Under the pieces are notes generated by a model. The model searched no databases. It worked only from the letters and a program-made list of their open reading frames with translations, and was not told the origin of the DNA. A stretch of 64,000 bases of DNA, from positions 124,001-188,000 of the forward strand of contig JAAKEZ010000001.1 in NCBI GenBank assembly GCA_018475625.1. The letters are read 5' to 3'. Position 1 is the stretch's first letter; the number at the start of each line of letters is the position of its first letter. Source of the DNA: Candidatus Bathyarchaeota archaeon A05DMB-2 (GTDB taxonomy: Archaea; Thermoproteota; Bathyarchaeia; Bathyarchaeales; Bathycorpusculaceae). The position numbers and the translations under genes are program-made. Shown here in pieces: positions 31,142-38,850 of the stretch.

Positions 31142-31966
31142 ATGATTCTTCTAGTTACCTCAAACAAAGATCCAGCAAGCCAAAACATCGCACGCCAAGT
31201 CCTCAGCCACTACCCATTTACCAAAACAACCGAAAACTTCCAAGAAAACCCTACATACGCCGCAACCATAAACGGGAAAAACGTCACCCTCATCACCCTG
31301 AACGAGGAAGCAGTTAACGCGCAACATCTACCCGACAACTTTCCTGACTCAAGCATAATCGTCTTCCTCTCAAGACACAGCAGCCAAAACGGCAAACCAA
31401 CGCTATCCGTCCATACGCCGGGAAACTTGGGACCAGCAGAACTTGGCGGCTTACCCAGAGCAGTCTCGGTTTCGCCAGCCGCAGCCATGCGAGATGCTCT
31501 GAAGGCTCTTACCTACCTTAAAGAAGGGATGCAGCTTGACTATGAAGTGTCTTACGAATGCACACATCATGGCCCTTCCCTGAACACGCCAGCAATGTTC
31601 GTGGAGCTAGGCAGTTCACCGGAACAATGGAACGATTCCAAAGCTGCGGAAGCCGTCGCGCACGCCGCCATACTGGCGATCAGCAAATTTGGCGCTGCCG
31701 AGAGCACGGCGGTTCTGGGTGTAGGCGGAACGCACTACAACAGGAGTTTCACCCGCATGGCACTTAACGGCGAAGCAATTTTCGGGCACATAATTCCCAA
31801 ATACGCCGTGCACTTAGCCGACAGCAGCATGCTCAAGCAATGCGTGGAGAAAACCGTGGAGAAAGTAGATTGCGCCATTCTCGACTGGAAAGGCATAAAA
31901 AGCGAAAACAAACATGGCTTGCTGGCTGCACTGCAAGAGATTGGGTTACCGTACCAGAAAATTTGA
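31142..31966 (+). CDS. dtdA: D-aminoacyl-tRNA deacylase, archaeal DTD2 type
   Basis: 274 residues of the archaea/plant DTD2 (GEK1-like) family. Recognisable segments are FLSRHSSQNGKPTLSVHTPGN near residue 85, SYECTHHGPSL in the middle and VLGVGGTHYNRSFTRMAL in the second half, with conserved histidines that bind metal. It removes D-amino acids, and in plants also aldehyde adducts, from tRNA. It is upstream of secE with a 100-bp gap and may be transcribed with the translation genes that follow. Confidence 0.9.
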   Translation: MILLVTSNKDPASQNIARQVLSHYPFTKTTENFQENPTYAATINGKNVTLITLNEEAVNAQHLPDNFPDSSIIVFLSRHSSQNGKPTLSVHTPGNLGPAELGGLPRAVSVSPAAAMRDALKALTYLKEGMQLDYEVSYECTHHGPSLNTPAMFVELGSSPEQWNDSKAAEAVAHAAILAISKFGAAESTAVLGVGGTHYNRSFTRMALNGEAIFGHIIPKYAVHLADSSMLKQCVEKTVEKVDCAILDWKGIKSENKHGLLAALQEIGLPYQKI

Positions 31967-32066
31967 ACACTGGAACGCCTTGCTGCCGAACCGCAAGAAC
32001 CTGAAATCCTGAAAAATCACAGTAATGTTTATTATGCCTAAATGAAATTTGTGTCTGCGGATAAAA

Positions 32067-32252
32067 ATGGGCATAAGATCATGGCTGTCACAGGCGGCAA
32101 GAACCCTTAAACTTGCGGTTAAGCCGGGAAGAAGTGAGCTTTGGCTATCCATAAAAATAAGCATCTTAGGAATCGGCGTAGTCGGATTGATTGGCTTCGT
32201 GATTAGGCTATTGTCTTTTGCGGCTGGCGGAGTTTCAACATCTGCGGGTTAA
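32067..32252 (+). CDS. secE: SecE/Sec61-gamma translocase subunit
   Basis: 61 residues from ATG 32067. A short amphipathic helix (WLSQAARTLKLAVKPG) is followed by the ELWLSIKISILGIGVVGLIGFVIRLL membrane helix, the compact archaeal SecE/Sec61-gamma plan. It clamps SecY in the protein-export channel. It heads the conserved archaeal order secE, spt5, rpl11, with 12 bp to the next start. Confidence 0.88.
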   Translation: MGIRSWLSQAARTLKLAVKPGRSELWLSIKISILGIGVVGLIGFVIRLLSFAAGGVSTSAG

Positions 32253-32264
32253 GAGGACAATTTC

Positions 32265-32747
32265 ATGGGAAAAAAAGAGGAACAGTTCTCAACCAAGATT
32301 TTCGCTGTTAAAACCACCACAGGTCAGGAACGCAACGTGGGAAAACTCATCGCCGCCAAGGTTGAGATGACCCATATCCCCATAAAAGCCATTCTTGTCC
32401 CCGACACGTTAAAAGGCTACATATTCGTTGAGGCTGATGGTCCACACTTCGTGGAAGAAGCTATTGCAGGCATAAGACACGTGCGCTCCAGAATCCCAGG
32501 GCTGGTGGGTTTCTCCGAAATTGAACGGTACATCATCAGGAAACCAGTTCTCGAAGACCTTAACGAGGATGACGTTGTGGAGATTACTGGTGGACCGTTC
32601 AAGGGCATGCGCGCCAAAATCACGCGCATCGACAAGTCTAAGGGCGAAGTCACTCTTGAATTGTTGGAAGCCACGTTCACGTTGCCAATTACAGTTCATT
32701 CAGACTACGTAAAACTGGTTGAAAAGGGAAAAACAAGGGGTAGTTAA
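32265..32747 (+). CDS. spt5: Transcription elongation factor Spt5 (NusG family)
   Basis: 160 residues: the NGN domain ([19 protein letters not shown]... [20 protein letters not shown]) followed by a KOW domain ([32 protein letters not shown]). With Spt4 it clamps RNA polymerase and raises processivity. GAGGA lies before the ATG. It ends two bases before rpl11, so it is in the same operon. The length and domain order match archaeal Spt5. Confidence 0.93.
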   Translation: MGKKEEQFSTKIFAVKTTTGQERNVGKLIAAKVEMTHIPIKAILVPDTLKGYIFVEADGPHFVEEAIAGIRHVRSRIPGLVGFSEIERYIIRKPVLEDLNEDDVVEITGGPFKGMRAKITRIDKSKGEVTLELLEATFTLPITVHSDYVKLVEKGKTRGS

Positions 32748-32749
32748 AT

Positions 32750-33241
32750 ATGGTTGAAAAGAAAGTTGTAGAGTTGCTCGTGAACGGCGGACAAGCAAAC
32801 GCTGGTCCACCCTTGGGTCCTGCTTTGGGACCGTTGGGCATAAACATCATGGCTGTTGTGAACAAGATTAACGAGCTTACGAAAGATTATGCTGGCATGA
32901 AGGTTCCTGTCAAGATTGCCGTTGATCCTGAAAACAAAACCTTCGAGGTAACAGTGGGTACTCCAACCGCTTCAGCGCTTATCGTGAGCGAGTTGAAGAT
33001 TGAGAAGGGTTCTGGAACGCCGAACTCTGCGAAGGTCGGCAACCTCAGCATGGAGCAGGTTGTGCGCATAGCCAAGATTAAGAGTCCTCAGCTTTTGGCG
33101 CCGAACCTGAAAAAGGCAGCGAAGGAAATCCTGGGCACCTGCGTCAGCATGGGTGTCACGGTCGAGGACAAGGACCCAAGAGAAGTTCAGAAGGAAATCG
33201 ACGCTGGAAACTACGAGGAATTGTTCGGTAAAGGCGAATAG
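32750..33241 (+). CDS. rpl11: Ribosomal protein uL11
   Basis: 163 residues. The N-terminal domain shows [23 protein letters not shown], and the RNA-binding C-terminal domain shows [18 protein letters not shown] and [17 protein letters not shown]. uL11 forms the base of the GTPase stalk with uL10 on 23S rRNA helix 43/44. It starts two bases after spt5 ends; the ribosome site lies inside spt5 (AAGGGG). Confidence 0.95.
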   Translation: MVEKKVVELLVNGGQANAGPPLGPALGPLGINIMAVVNKINELTKDYAGMKVPVKIAVDPENKTFEVTVGTPTASALIVSELKIEKGSGTPNSAKVGNLSMEQVVRIAKIKSPQLLAPNLKKAAKEILGTCVSMGVTVEDKDPREVQKEIDAGNYEELFGKGE

Positions 33242-33297
33242 CTAAGCGAATATTTTTATAATCGGGTTCCAACACCACATTGGCATGAGGCTTAAAA

Positions 33298-33948
33298 ATG
33301 TCCTTAGACAAGAAGACGCTGTTGGACGCTGTTAAAGAAGCAAAGTCGAAGTCTGGGCAAAAAAAGTTTAACCAGACCGTAGACTTGATCCTGGACATTA
33401 AAGAAGTAGACATGAAAGCGCCAGAAGGCAAAATCCAAGCCGTTGTCGAACTGCCTCACGCCACGGGAAAACCCAACAAAATCTGCGTCATAGGCTCTGG
33501 CGAATTAGCGTTAAAGGCAAGAAGCGCTGGTGCTGAACGCGTCATAGAGCGAACTGAACTAGACGCTTTAACAGGCAAAAAGAAAGACCTGCGCAAGTTA
33601 GGGAGCGATTACGATGTGTTTATCGCTGAGGCTCCTCTGATGCCGCTTGTAGGCAGAGTTCTTGGTCCTGTTCTGGGTCCGCGAGGAAAGATGCCTGTTC
33701 CTGTTCCGCCGAACGCTGACATCGCAAGCGTCATCGCGAGGAATCGCAATACGGTTGTGGTGCGGATGCGCAACCAGCCGATTATCCAGGTTCCTGTTGG
33801 AACCGAGAACATGGGCGAGGAAGAACTCGTGGATAACATCCAAACAGTCCTGAGGCTTGTAGAGGGAAAACTTAAACGTGGACTCAAGAACATAAAGTGC
33901 GTGTTTATCAAAACATCCATGGGGTCACCAGTAAAAATTAAGCCTTAA
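33298..33948 (+). CDS. rpl1: Ribosomal protein uL1
   Basis: 216 residues with the archaeal uL1 signatures KKFNQTVDLILDIKEVDMKAPE, FIAEAPLMPLVGRVLGPVLGPRGKMP and a final GLKNIKCVFIKTSMGSPVKI. It forms the mobile L1 stalk at the E site. The 56-bp gap upstream has a T/A-rich ATATTTTTATAATC stretch (about 33249-33262) that may be a promoter, and GAGGC before the ATG. Archaeal uL1 often represses its own mRNA; no clear binding site could be identified. Confidence 0.95.
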   Translation: MSLDKKTLLDAVKEAKSKSGQKKFNQTVDLILDIKEVDMKAPEGKIQAVVELPHATGKPNKICVIGSGELALKARSAGAERVIERTELDALTGKKKDLRKLGSDYDVFIAEAPLMPLVGRVLGPVLGPRGKMPVPVPPNADIASVIARNRNTVVVRMRNQPIIQVPVGTENMGEEELVDNIQTVLRLVEGKLKRGLKNIKCVFIKTSMGSPVKIKP

Positions 33949-33965
33949 TGTAAAGGGAAAGTGTG

Positions 33966-34829
33966 ATGCCGTCTCAACTAGTGTTGGAAGAAAAATCCGC
34001 CGAAGTCGAAGCCATTAAGGAGCTGCTGCAGGAGTACAAATCCATCGGCGTTGCCAGCCTGCAGAAAGTTCGCGCTTCGCAGCTTCAAGCGTTGAAGAAG
34101 AACCTATCTGGCAAGGTTTACATGAAAGTTTTAAAGAACACGCTCATGAAAATAGCCATCGAAGAGTTGGGCAAAGAGGAGTTGAAGAAGCTTGAAGACC
34201 ACTTGTCGGGATCGAACCTGCTGCTTTTCACAAACCTTAACCCATTCAAGCTGGCACTTCTCCTGGAACGCGGCAAAGTAAAAACTATAGCCAAGTCAGG
34301 CGACATCGCAGCCATGGACGTTGTGGTTCCCGCTGGAAACACGGGACAACCACCTGGACCGATAATCAGCCAACTGAACGCGGTTGGCTTGCCCACAAGA
34401 ATTGAGTCTGGAAGCGTCTGGGTCAGCAAGGACACGCTTGTAGTCAAGAAGGGCGAAGTAATTAACGAGCGACTTGCAGGCGTCTTGTCGAAGCTTGGAA
34501 TTAAGGCAGTTGAAGCTGGCTTGTCCATGCGCGCCATTCTGGACGAAGGATTAATCATCACAAGCGACCAGCTAAAGATAGACATCGATGCAACCCGGAA
34601 AGGCCTTGAGCACGGCAACGCTGAAGCCTTCGCATTGTCGCTGAGCGTGGCTTACCCAACAACCGAAAACATCACCACACTGCTGCAGATAGCTCACCAG
34701 AAAGCCATTGCGCTCTCGCTGGGTGCAGTTGTGCCAACCAAAGAAACCATCGGAGACCTAATAAGGAAAGCCTACACGGAAATGCAGAGCTTGAACAGTG
34801 CCGTGGAGAAAGCCAAACCCAAAGCATGA
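33966..34829 (+). CDS. rpl10: Ribosomal protein uL10 (P0) without acidic tail
   Basis: 287 residues from ATG 33966 (a GTG lies one codon upstream). The N-terminal RNA-binding part shows YKSIGVASLQKVRASQLQALKKNL, the inserted domain DVVVPAGNTGQPPGPIISQL, and the helical spine that carries L12 dimers (ATRKGLEHGNAEAFALSLSVAYPT). The chain stops at AVEKAKPKA. It lacks the Glu-rich tail and final Gly-Leu-Phe-Gly-like peptide found in many archaeal P0 proteins, and no L12 gene follows. It is the last gene of the operon, 17 bases after uL1. Confidence 0.92.
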   Translation: MPSQLVLEEKSAEVEAIKELLQEYKSIGVASLQKVRASQLQALKKNLSGKVYMKVLKNTLMKIAIEELGKEELKKLEDHLSGSNLLLFTNLNPFKLALLLERGKVKTIAKSGDIAAMDVVVPAGNTGQPPGPIISQLNAVGLPTRIESGSVWVSKDTLVVKKGEVINERLAGVLSKLGIKAVEAGLSMRAILDEGLIITSDQLKIDIDATRKGLEHGNAEAFALSLSVAYPTTENITTLLQIAHQKAIALSLGAVVPTKETIGDLIRKAYTEMQSLNSAVEKAKPKA

Positions 34830-34989
34830 CGCAAACACTTTTTCCAAGTTTTCTGGGTTCTGTCGGAACTAATGTACAGTTTTTGTCTGTAGCTCTCTTA
34901 TTTAAATGGATTCTACATGTCGCTGAAGATGCTCTCCTCGCTCTGAGTGACTACCCCTACCTTATTTGAAACACCAGTTTTCAACATGG

Positions 34990-35061
34990 TTTGGCTGTTT
35001 TCTGCGCCAATAACGATAGGCCCTCTATAGATTTCTGCAACAAACCAGCATAGACGCCAAA
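34990..35061 (-). repeat. 72-bp repeat element, copy 2 (inverted)
   Basis: The reverse complement starts TTTGGCG and ends AGCCAAA (six of seven bases inverted), as in copy 1. Bases 34999-35047 match 12970-13018 exactly on the other strand. The stem base GCGTC/GGCGC keeps pairing through a G-T wobble where copy 1 has GCGCC. The element is in the 328-bp gap 34830-35157 behind rpl10 and ends ten bases before the tandem palindrome promoter of the gene at 35158. The rest of the gap, 34830-34989, shows nothing further. Confidence 0.75.
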
Positions 35062-35070
35062 TATGATGTA

Positions 35071-35111
35071 GTCAAGAAAAATTGACTAAGACTTGGTCAA
35101 GAAACCTTGAC
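35071..35111. promoter_or_regulatory. Tandem 16-bp palindrome pair upstream of 35158 gene
   Basis: GTCAAGAAAAATTGAC at 35071-35086 and GTCAAGAAACCTTGAC at 35096-35111, again 25 bp start to start. They are followed by AAAAACGCTTTTTAG, a probable BRE/TATA region. The end of the second copy is 46 bp before the ATG, nearly the same as for the gene at 18926 (47 bp). This spacing conservation is the main reason to treat it as a functional site. Confidence 0.7.
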
Positions 35112-35157
35112 AAAAACGCTTTTTAGAAATATCCAGAGCAAAATTAGTTGATAACCC

Positions 35158-36264
35158 ATGAACAAGACGGTAGCGATTAAGAGCATTGTCTTTGCGACAA
35201 TTTTGCTTGCAAGCATTAGGGTAGTAGGCGGCTACACCCTCCAGTGGAAGAGCCAGAGCTTGGAGGTCAGGGAGCCCCTTGAAGTATTACCGAGCAATTC
35301 CGTTCTCAGCCTTTTTCCAGGCGAAACCTTACGGTTCAATGTCACCGTCGAGAACCACGCCTCCATCAGCTACAATGTTTGCTTAATATTTAGACTAAAC
35401 GATACTTACTACCAAGAAAGATACGTTTCTTTCAGCAACTGCGCCTATACGATTGAGCCGGGAGCACAAACCCTTGACGCTTGGCTCTCGGTTTCCAGCG
35501 CTGCACCAGCAGCCGAGTTGGAGCTGATCGTTAACATAACTCGCGACATAGAGCCAACGCCCGCGCCTTCGCCTCCAAGCAATTTAGCGCCTTCTTTAAC
35601 ACTGTTTGGCGCTGGGGCAAGATGGGCAGCTGGAAATGGCACTTCAGCGTTGTACATTAACTGGTATGATAACTACGTTGCACACCACTTTTCGGATGGG
35701 GCTGATTGGGGTCCTTACTGGAGAGAGAGGCAACTCGGAGAGATTAAGAACGTAACCGTTGATGTGTTGGAGCAGCAAGGCTTCGCAGTCACATGCGTCG
35801 GTGACATCCCAAGCGACATTTCAGGCTTTGACTTGGTTGTTTTTGAGGCTTGGTTCGCCATTGAACCCCAACATAGCCAAGTCGTGATGAATTACTTGGC
35901 GGGCGGCGGCAACGTTGTCATCATCGGCGGTGCACCCTGCTACTTCGCAACCTATTGCAAAGACATGTGGCCATATGTGTCGGGCGGTGAAAACCTTAGC
36001 GCAATAAGTGACTGGTTCGGCAGCGCGCAATTCGTGAACTCGGGCGGAACCGCCAGCTTGGTCGTGGACAAGCCTTTCGGCACCTCGCTGGAAGCCCGAA
36101 GCACGGTCTACCACATCGATGCATACGGCTGCTACTCGCTGGCAGCGATGAGCGAGAATGCGCAGGTCATTGCACGCTGGGGCAACGGCACAGGCTCGGT
36201 CTACGCCTTCGCCTACGAATACGGCAATGGAAGAGTCTACTATCAAGCAGAGATGGACTGGTAA
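35158..36264 (+). CDS. Secreted protein with amidotransferase-like (ThuA/GAT-type) C-terminal domain
   Basis: 368 residues with a signal peptide (hydrophobic about 9-24). The first half is a CARDB-like beta domain (FPGETLRFNVTVENHASISYNVC...) rich in N-x-S/T sites, then a PTPAPSPP linker. The second half looks like a class I glutamine-amidotransferase or ThuA-like alpha/beta fold: DLVVFEAWF, NYLAGGGNVVIIGGAP and a C-terminal YQAEMDW end. I do not see a clear Cys-His-Glu triad. It is probably anchored outside the cell through sugars or partners; there is no C-terminal membrane helix. The promoter carries the tandem palindrome. Confidence 0.75.
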   Translation: MNKTVAIKSIVFATILLASIRVVGGYTLQWKSQSLEVREPLEVLPSNSVLSLFPGETLRFNVTVENHASISYNVCLIFRLNDTYYQERYVSFSNCAYTIEPGAQTLDAWLSVSSAAPAAELELIVNITRDIEPTPAPSPPSNLAPSLTLFGAGARWAAGNGTSALYINWYDNYVAHHFSDGADWGPYWRERQLGEIKNVTVDVLEQQGFAVTCVGDIPSDISGFDLVVFEAWFAIEPQHSQVVMNYLAGGGNVVIIGGAPCYFATYCKDMWPYVSGGENLSAISDWFGSAQFVNSGGTASLVVDKPFGTSLEARSTVYHIDAYGCYSLAAMSENAQVIARWGNGTGSVYAFAYEYGNGRVYYQAEMDW

Positions 36265-36346
36265 CCATAGAATCCTTCCTGACGCCGTACAGACTTCTAA
36301 AGCGTGAATTTTTTTAGCGTGGAAGACTATAGTATAATTGGTTGAG

Positions 36347-37045
36347 ATGGATTTCTTCGTGGGCACTTCAGGCTGGTACTACTGTTGGAACGAGGAGCGT
36401 AGCTTAGACTGGTTCGTCTCCAACTCGAGCTTGAATGCGATTAAGTTGAACGCGAGTTTCTACAGGTTTCCCTTCCCCAGCATGGTCAAGTCGTGGGCAA
36501 AGAAAGGCGCCGGGCTAAGATGGGCAGTTAAGGTCAACCGTTTCATCACTCACCAATTCAAATTCAGCGAAGAAGCTTTTCCAACGTGGCAGAAGTTCCG
36601 CGACCTCTTCACGCCTTTGGACGCGCATGTGGATTTCTACCTGTTCCAACTTCACCCAAGATTAACGCCGGAGTCAGCTGACGCCATCGAAGAATTCGCC
36701 GAGAAAACAGGTCTCCGAAAGAGATTCGCCTTCGAACCGCGAAACCAAGAATGGTTCAAGGACGAGTGGGTGCTGTGGGCTTCGAACCTCGGAATCACTT
36801 GGGTCAGCGTGGACTCCCCAGAATTTCCTCTAAACGTGTATAACACGGACGGGCTGATTTACGAGCGGATGCATGGCAGGACAGCTTGGTACTCGCATCA
36901 CTACACCGACGAAGAGTTAAGGGAGGTTGCTGAGAAAATCGTGGAGGCGAAGCCTGAAAAAGCCTACGTTTTCTTCAACAACGACACCGCCATGCTGGTA
37001 AACGCCAGAAAAATGCTTGAAATCCTCAGGAAGCGCGGTCACTGA
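36347..37045 (+). CDS. DUF72 family protein
   Basis: 232 residues from ATG 36347 (a TTG at 36338 is in frame). The DUF72 TIM-barrel signatures are present: FFVGTSGWYY at the start, IKLNASFYRFPFPSMVKSWAKKG, RWAVKVNRFITH, FQLHPRLTP, FAFEPRNQEWF, and YVFFNNDTAMLVNARKM at the end. The family is widespread and of unknown function, sometimes near nucleic-acid or glycan genes. It is between two palindrome-controlled surface genes but has no palindrome upstream. Confidence 0.85.
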   Translation: MDFFVGTSGWYYCWNEERSLDWFVSNSSLNAIKLNASFYRFPFPSMVKSWAKKGAGLRWAVKVNRFITHQFKFSEEAFPTWQKFRDLFTPLDAHVDFYLFQLHPRLTPESADAIEEFAEKTGLRKRFAFEPRNQEWFKDEWVLWASNLGITWVSVDSPEFPLNVYNTDGLIYERMHGRTAWYSHHYTDEELREVAEKIVEAKPEKAYVFFNNDTAMLVNARKMLEILRKRGH

Positions 37046-37053
37046 AAGAGTTA

Positions 37054-37113
37054 GTCAAGAATTCTTGACTAGAAAAAGGATACTGCTGGTTTGTTTTGTC
37101 AAGAAATCTTGAC
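37054..37113. promoter_or_regulatory. Tandem 16-bp palindrome pair upstream of 37168 gene (wider spacing)
   Basis: GTCAAGAATTCTTGAC (perfect palindrome) at 37054-37069 and GTCAAGAAATCTTGAC at 37098-37113. Start-to-start spacing is 44 bp, not 25. The second copy is followed by GGAAACTTTTTTATCGCG, with the same T-rich element as the other two promoters, and the ATG is 54 bp beyond. No extra copy is visible between them. Confidence 0.65.
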
Positions 37114-37167
37114 GGAAACTTTTTTATCGCGCGAATGAACCAGTGGGAATAAAACTGGGGAACATCT

Positions 37168-37806
37168 ATGAACCGAAAACTTATCATGCTCGCCTCATTG
37201 TGCATAGTCTTCATCATCTCCACAGCATCGTCAATCACTTACTACAATTCAATCATAGGCGACAAAGACCGTCAAATCAGCAACCTCCAAGAGGAAGTTG
37301 CGTCTCTAAATGCTCAAGTAAACAGCCTAAACACCACTATACAGCAAAAAAACAAGGAGATAGCTCAAAAAAATGAGGCGCTGGACAGCCTCAACAGCGA
37401 GATAATCGAATTAAACAGCCAGATAGCAGACTTGAACGGCCAAGTATCCTCGTTAAACAGCCAAATAGACAGTTTGAACAGTCAAGTAGACGCTCAGCCA
37501 CAACTCGTCATTGACAGCATCGCCGTGACAGACGAAAGAAACAGCACCCCGTACAGTCTTCACATAGCATGCCGCGTAAACAACACTGGGACAAGAACCG
37601 CATACAACGCGCTACTACATGTAATGGCGTTTAACGCTGAAGGCTTAGCTATAGACGATTATCATTCATTTACCGGAATAACAGGCGGAATGTCCCTGGG
37701 ATTAGATTTCAGAATTAACTATACTGGCTCGCCAATCAACAATTGGATGGTTGCTCCCGTCTGGACCAATCAACCATCAATACCCTTGACTGGCACACTA
37801 CCGTAG
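37168..37806 (+). CDS. Membrane-anchored coiled-coil surface protein
   Basis: 212 residues. A signal anchor (about 5-24) is followed by a long coiled coil of heptads with repeated SLNxQ units (residues about 32-108: ISNLQEEVASLNAQVNSLN and further). The last 105 residues form a beta domain (FxLYD/CARDB-like: VIDSIAVTDERNSTPYSLHIACRVNNTGTRTAYNALL) with several N-x-T sites. It resembles archaeal cell-surface spacer proteins. It has a tandem palindrome promoter like those of 18926 and 35158. Confidence 0.75.
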   Translation: MNRKLIMLASLCIVFIISTASSITYYNSIIGDKDRQISNLQEEVASLNAQVNSLNTTIQQKNKEIAQKNEALDSLNSEIIELNSQIADLNGQVSSLNSQIDSLNSQVDAQPQLVIDSIAVTDERNSTPYSLHIACRVNNTGTRTAYNALLHVMAFNAEGLAIDDYHSFTGITGGMSLGLDFRINYTGSPINNWMVAPVWTNQPSIPLTGTLP

Positions 37807-37840
37807 AAGAGCAAACACTCAGAAAAAGCTTCCTAACCAT

Positions 37841-38131
37841 TCAAGTCTGTGTCTTCTTGTGGCGGCGGTAAAGAATGAAAACGTGCCCCCTAACCTCCAC
37901 CAACGCAGCGCCAGCATCCTCCGCCGCCTTAACTGCAATGGCTTGGGCAGTTACCGTTTGCAACGCTGATGGCAGAATTCTAATCTTCACCATTTTACTC
38001 TTCGATAACTGCTTTTCAATTTCGCCTGAAAGCTGAGGCGTCAACCCTTCCTTGCCAATCCAGATGGTGGGTTTCTCGTCTTTCAGCACATGCCTAACGT
38101 GGCGCTTCATCCGAGTGGTTATCTTGCTCAA
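37841..38131 (-). CDS. CRM/YhbY-type RNA-binding protein
   Basis: 96 residues from TTG 38131 (an ATG at 38110 is also possible). The CRM signature is clear: LKDEKPTIWIGKEGLTPQLSGEIEKQLSKSKMVKIRIL and a C-terminal GAALVEVRGHVFILYRR. Members bind large-subunit rRNA precursors and assist ribosome assembly. It overlaps the RNase P gene by up to 38 bases, so they are co-expressed. Confidence 0.9.
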   Translation of the reverse strand: MSKITTRMKRHVRHVLKDEKPTIWIGKEGLTPQLSGEIEKQLSKSKMVKIRILPSALQTVTAQAIAVKAAEDAGAALVEVRGHVFILYRRHKKTQT

Positions 38132-38450
38132 TTTCTTTCTTCCCCTTCTTTTTCCGCAAAGGTATCCGCGTCTGAAAACCGCAGTTGATACACGTCACCA
38201 CCACATGAGGCTCCCGTCTCTGCCTAACGCGCACACGGCAGTTCTCGCCCTGCACAAGCAGCGAGTTGCAGTTCTTGCAGATTTGGCGCCTGTACTCCAC
38301 TGGCAAACGCATCCGCGCCGACATGGCTATCTTCCGCGCCGTCTCCACGTAACGACTAGACAGCTGTGGGTTTGTGGCGTGGACTTTTTTGGCTTGGCGG
38401 AAGAGGACTTGGATGCGCTGTCGGGCGATTTGCCTAGTGCTAGATTTCAT
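38094..38450 (-). CDS. rnp4: RNase P protein component 4 (Rpp21/Rpr2)
   Basis: 118 residues from ATG 38450 (the frame runs to 38549 but its upstream part is not coding-like). The N-terminal helical pair has ARQRIQVLFRQAKKVHATNPQLSSRYVETARKIAMSARMRLP. The zinc ribbon has ICKNCNSLLVQG followed by VVTCINCGFQTRIP, four cysteines in all. It ends in a lysine-rich tail. With other Rpp proteins it supports the RNA catalytic subunit in tRNA 5' processing. It partners the CRM gene in one operon. Confidence 0.9.
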   Translation of the reverse strand: MKSSTRQIARQRIQVLFRQAKKVHATNPQLSSRYVETARKIAMSARMRLPVEYRRQICKNCNSLLVQGENCRVRVRQRREPHVVVTCINCGFQTRIPLRKKKGKKEIEQDNHSDEAPR

Positions 38451-38599
38451 TTCTGAACGCCTTTGAAGTGCGGTTTTCACCTGCGAACAACGGTTAAATA
38501 TGAATCTTGACTGATAACGCTTTTGTTTGCCAGTTGAGTAAACGACCATAGGCCACGAGGTTCATACGGCTCTTACTTTTATAATCTGCGGGAGATTTC

Positions 38600-38824
38600 A
38601 TGACTGCACACAAGTTTACAGCTTTTTATAGAACCAGCCGAGAAGGCGGTTTCGTAGTTAAGTGCTTAGAGTTGCCAGTCGCTTCTCAAGGTGAAACACG
38701 CGAAGAAGCTTTAGCAAATATTAAAGGAGCCATAGAAGGTTATCTGGAAGCTAAAACCAAGCTTCTGTATTGTGGAGTCGAGGGCGAAAAGGTTGATGTT
38801 GCGATCGATTTATTCAAAGTTTAA
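38600..38824 (+). CDS. HicB-like antitoxin-family protein (orphan)
   Basis: 74 residues of the HicB type: FTAFYRTSREGGFVVKCLELPVASQGETREEALANIKGAIEGYLEAK has the partial RNase-H-like fold with its conserved GxY/F-V-ExP(G)-x-SxGxTxxEAxxNIxxAI. No DNA-binding domain is attached and no HicA toxin lies next to it. HicB proteins of this short kind are frequent in archaea without a partner; it may have been recruited for another role. Confidence 0.75.
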   Translation: MTAHKFTAFYRTSREGGFVVKCLELPVASQGETREEALANIKGAIEGYLEAKTKLLYCGVEGEKVDVAIDLFKV

Positions 38825-38850
38825 TGCAGCAATGGGATTCTGCATTTAGC

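Noticed and set aside
38451-38599. A HicA toxin gene next to the HicB-like gene
   Set aside because: Neither flank encodes a short dsRNA-binding HicA-like protein.
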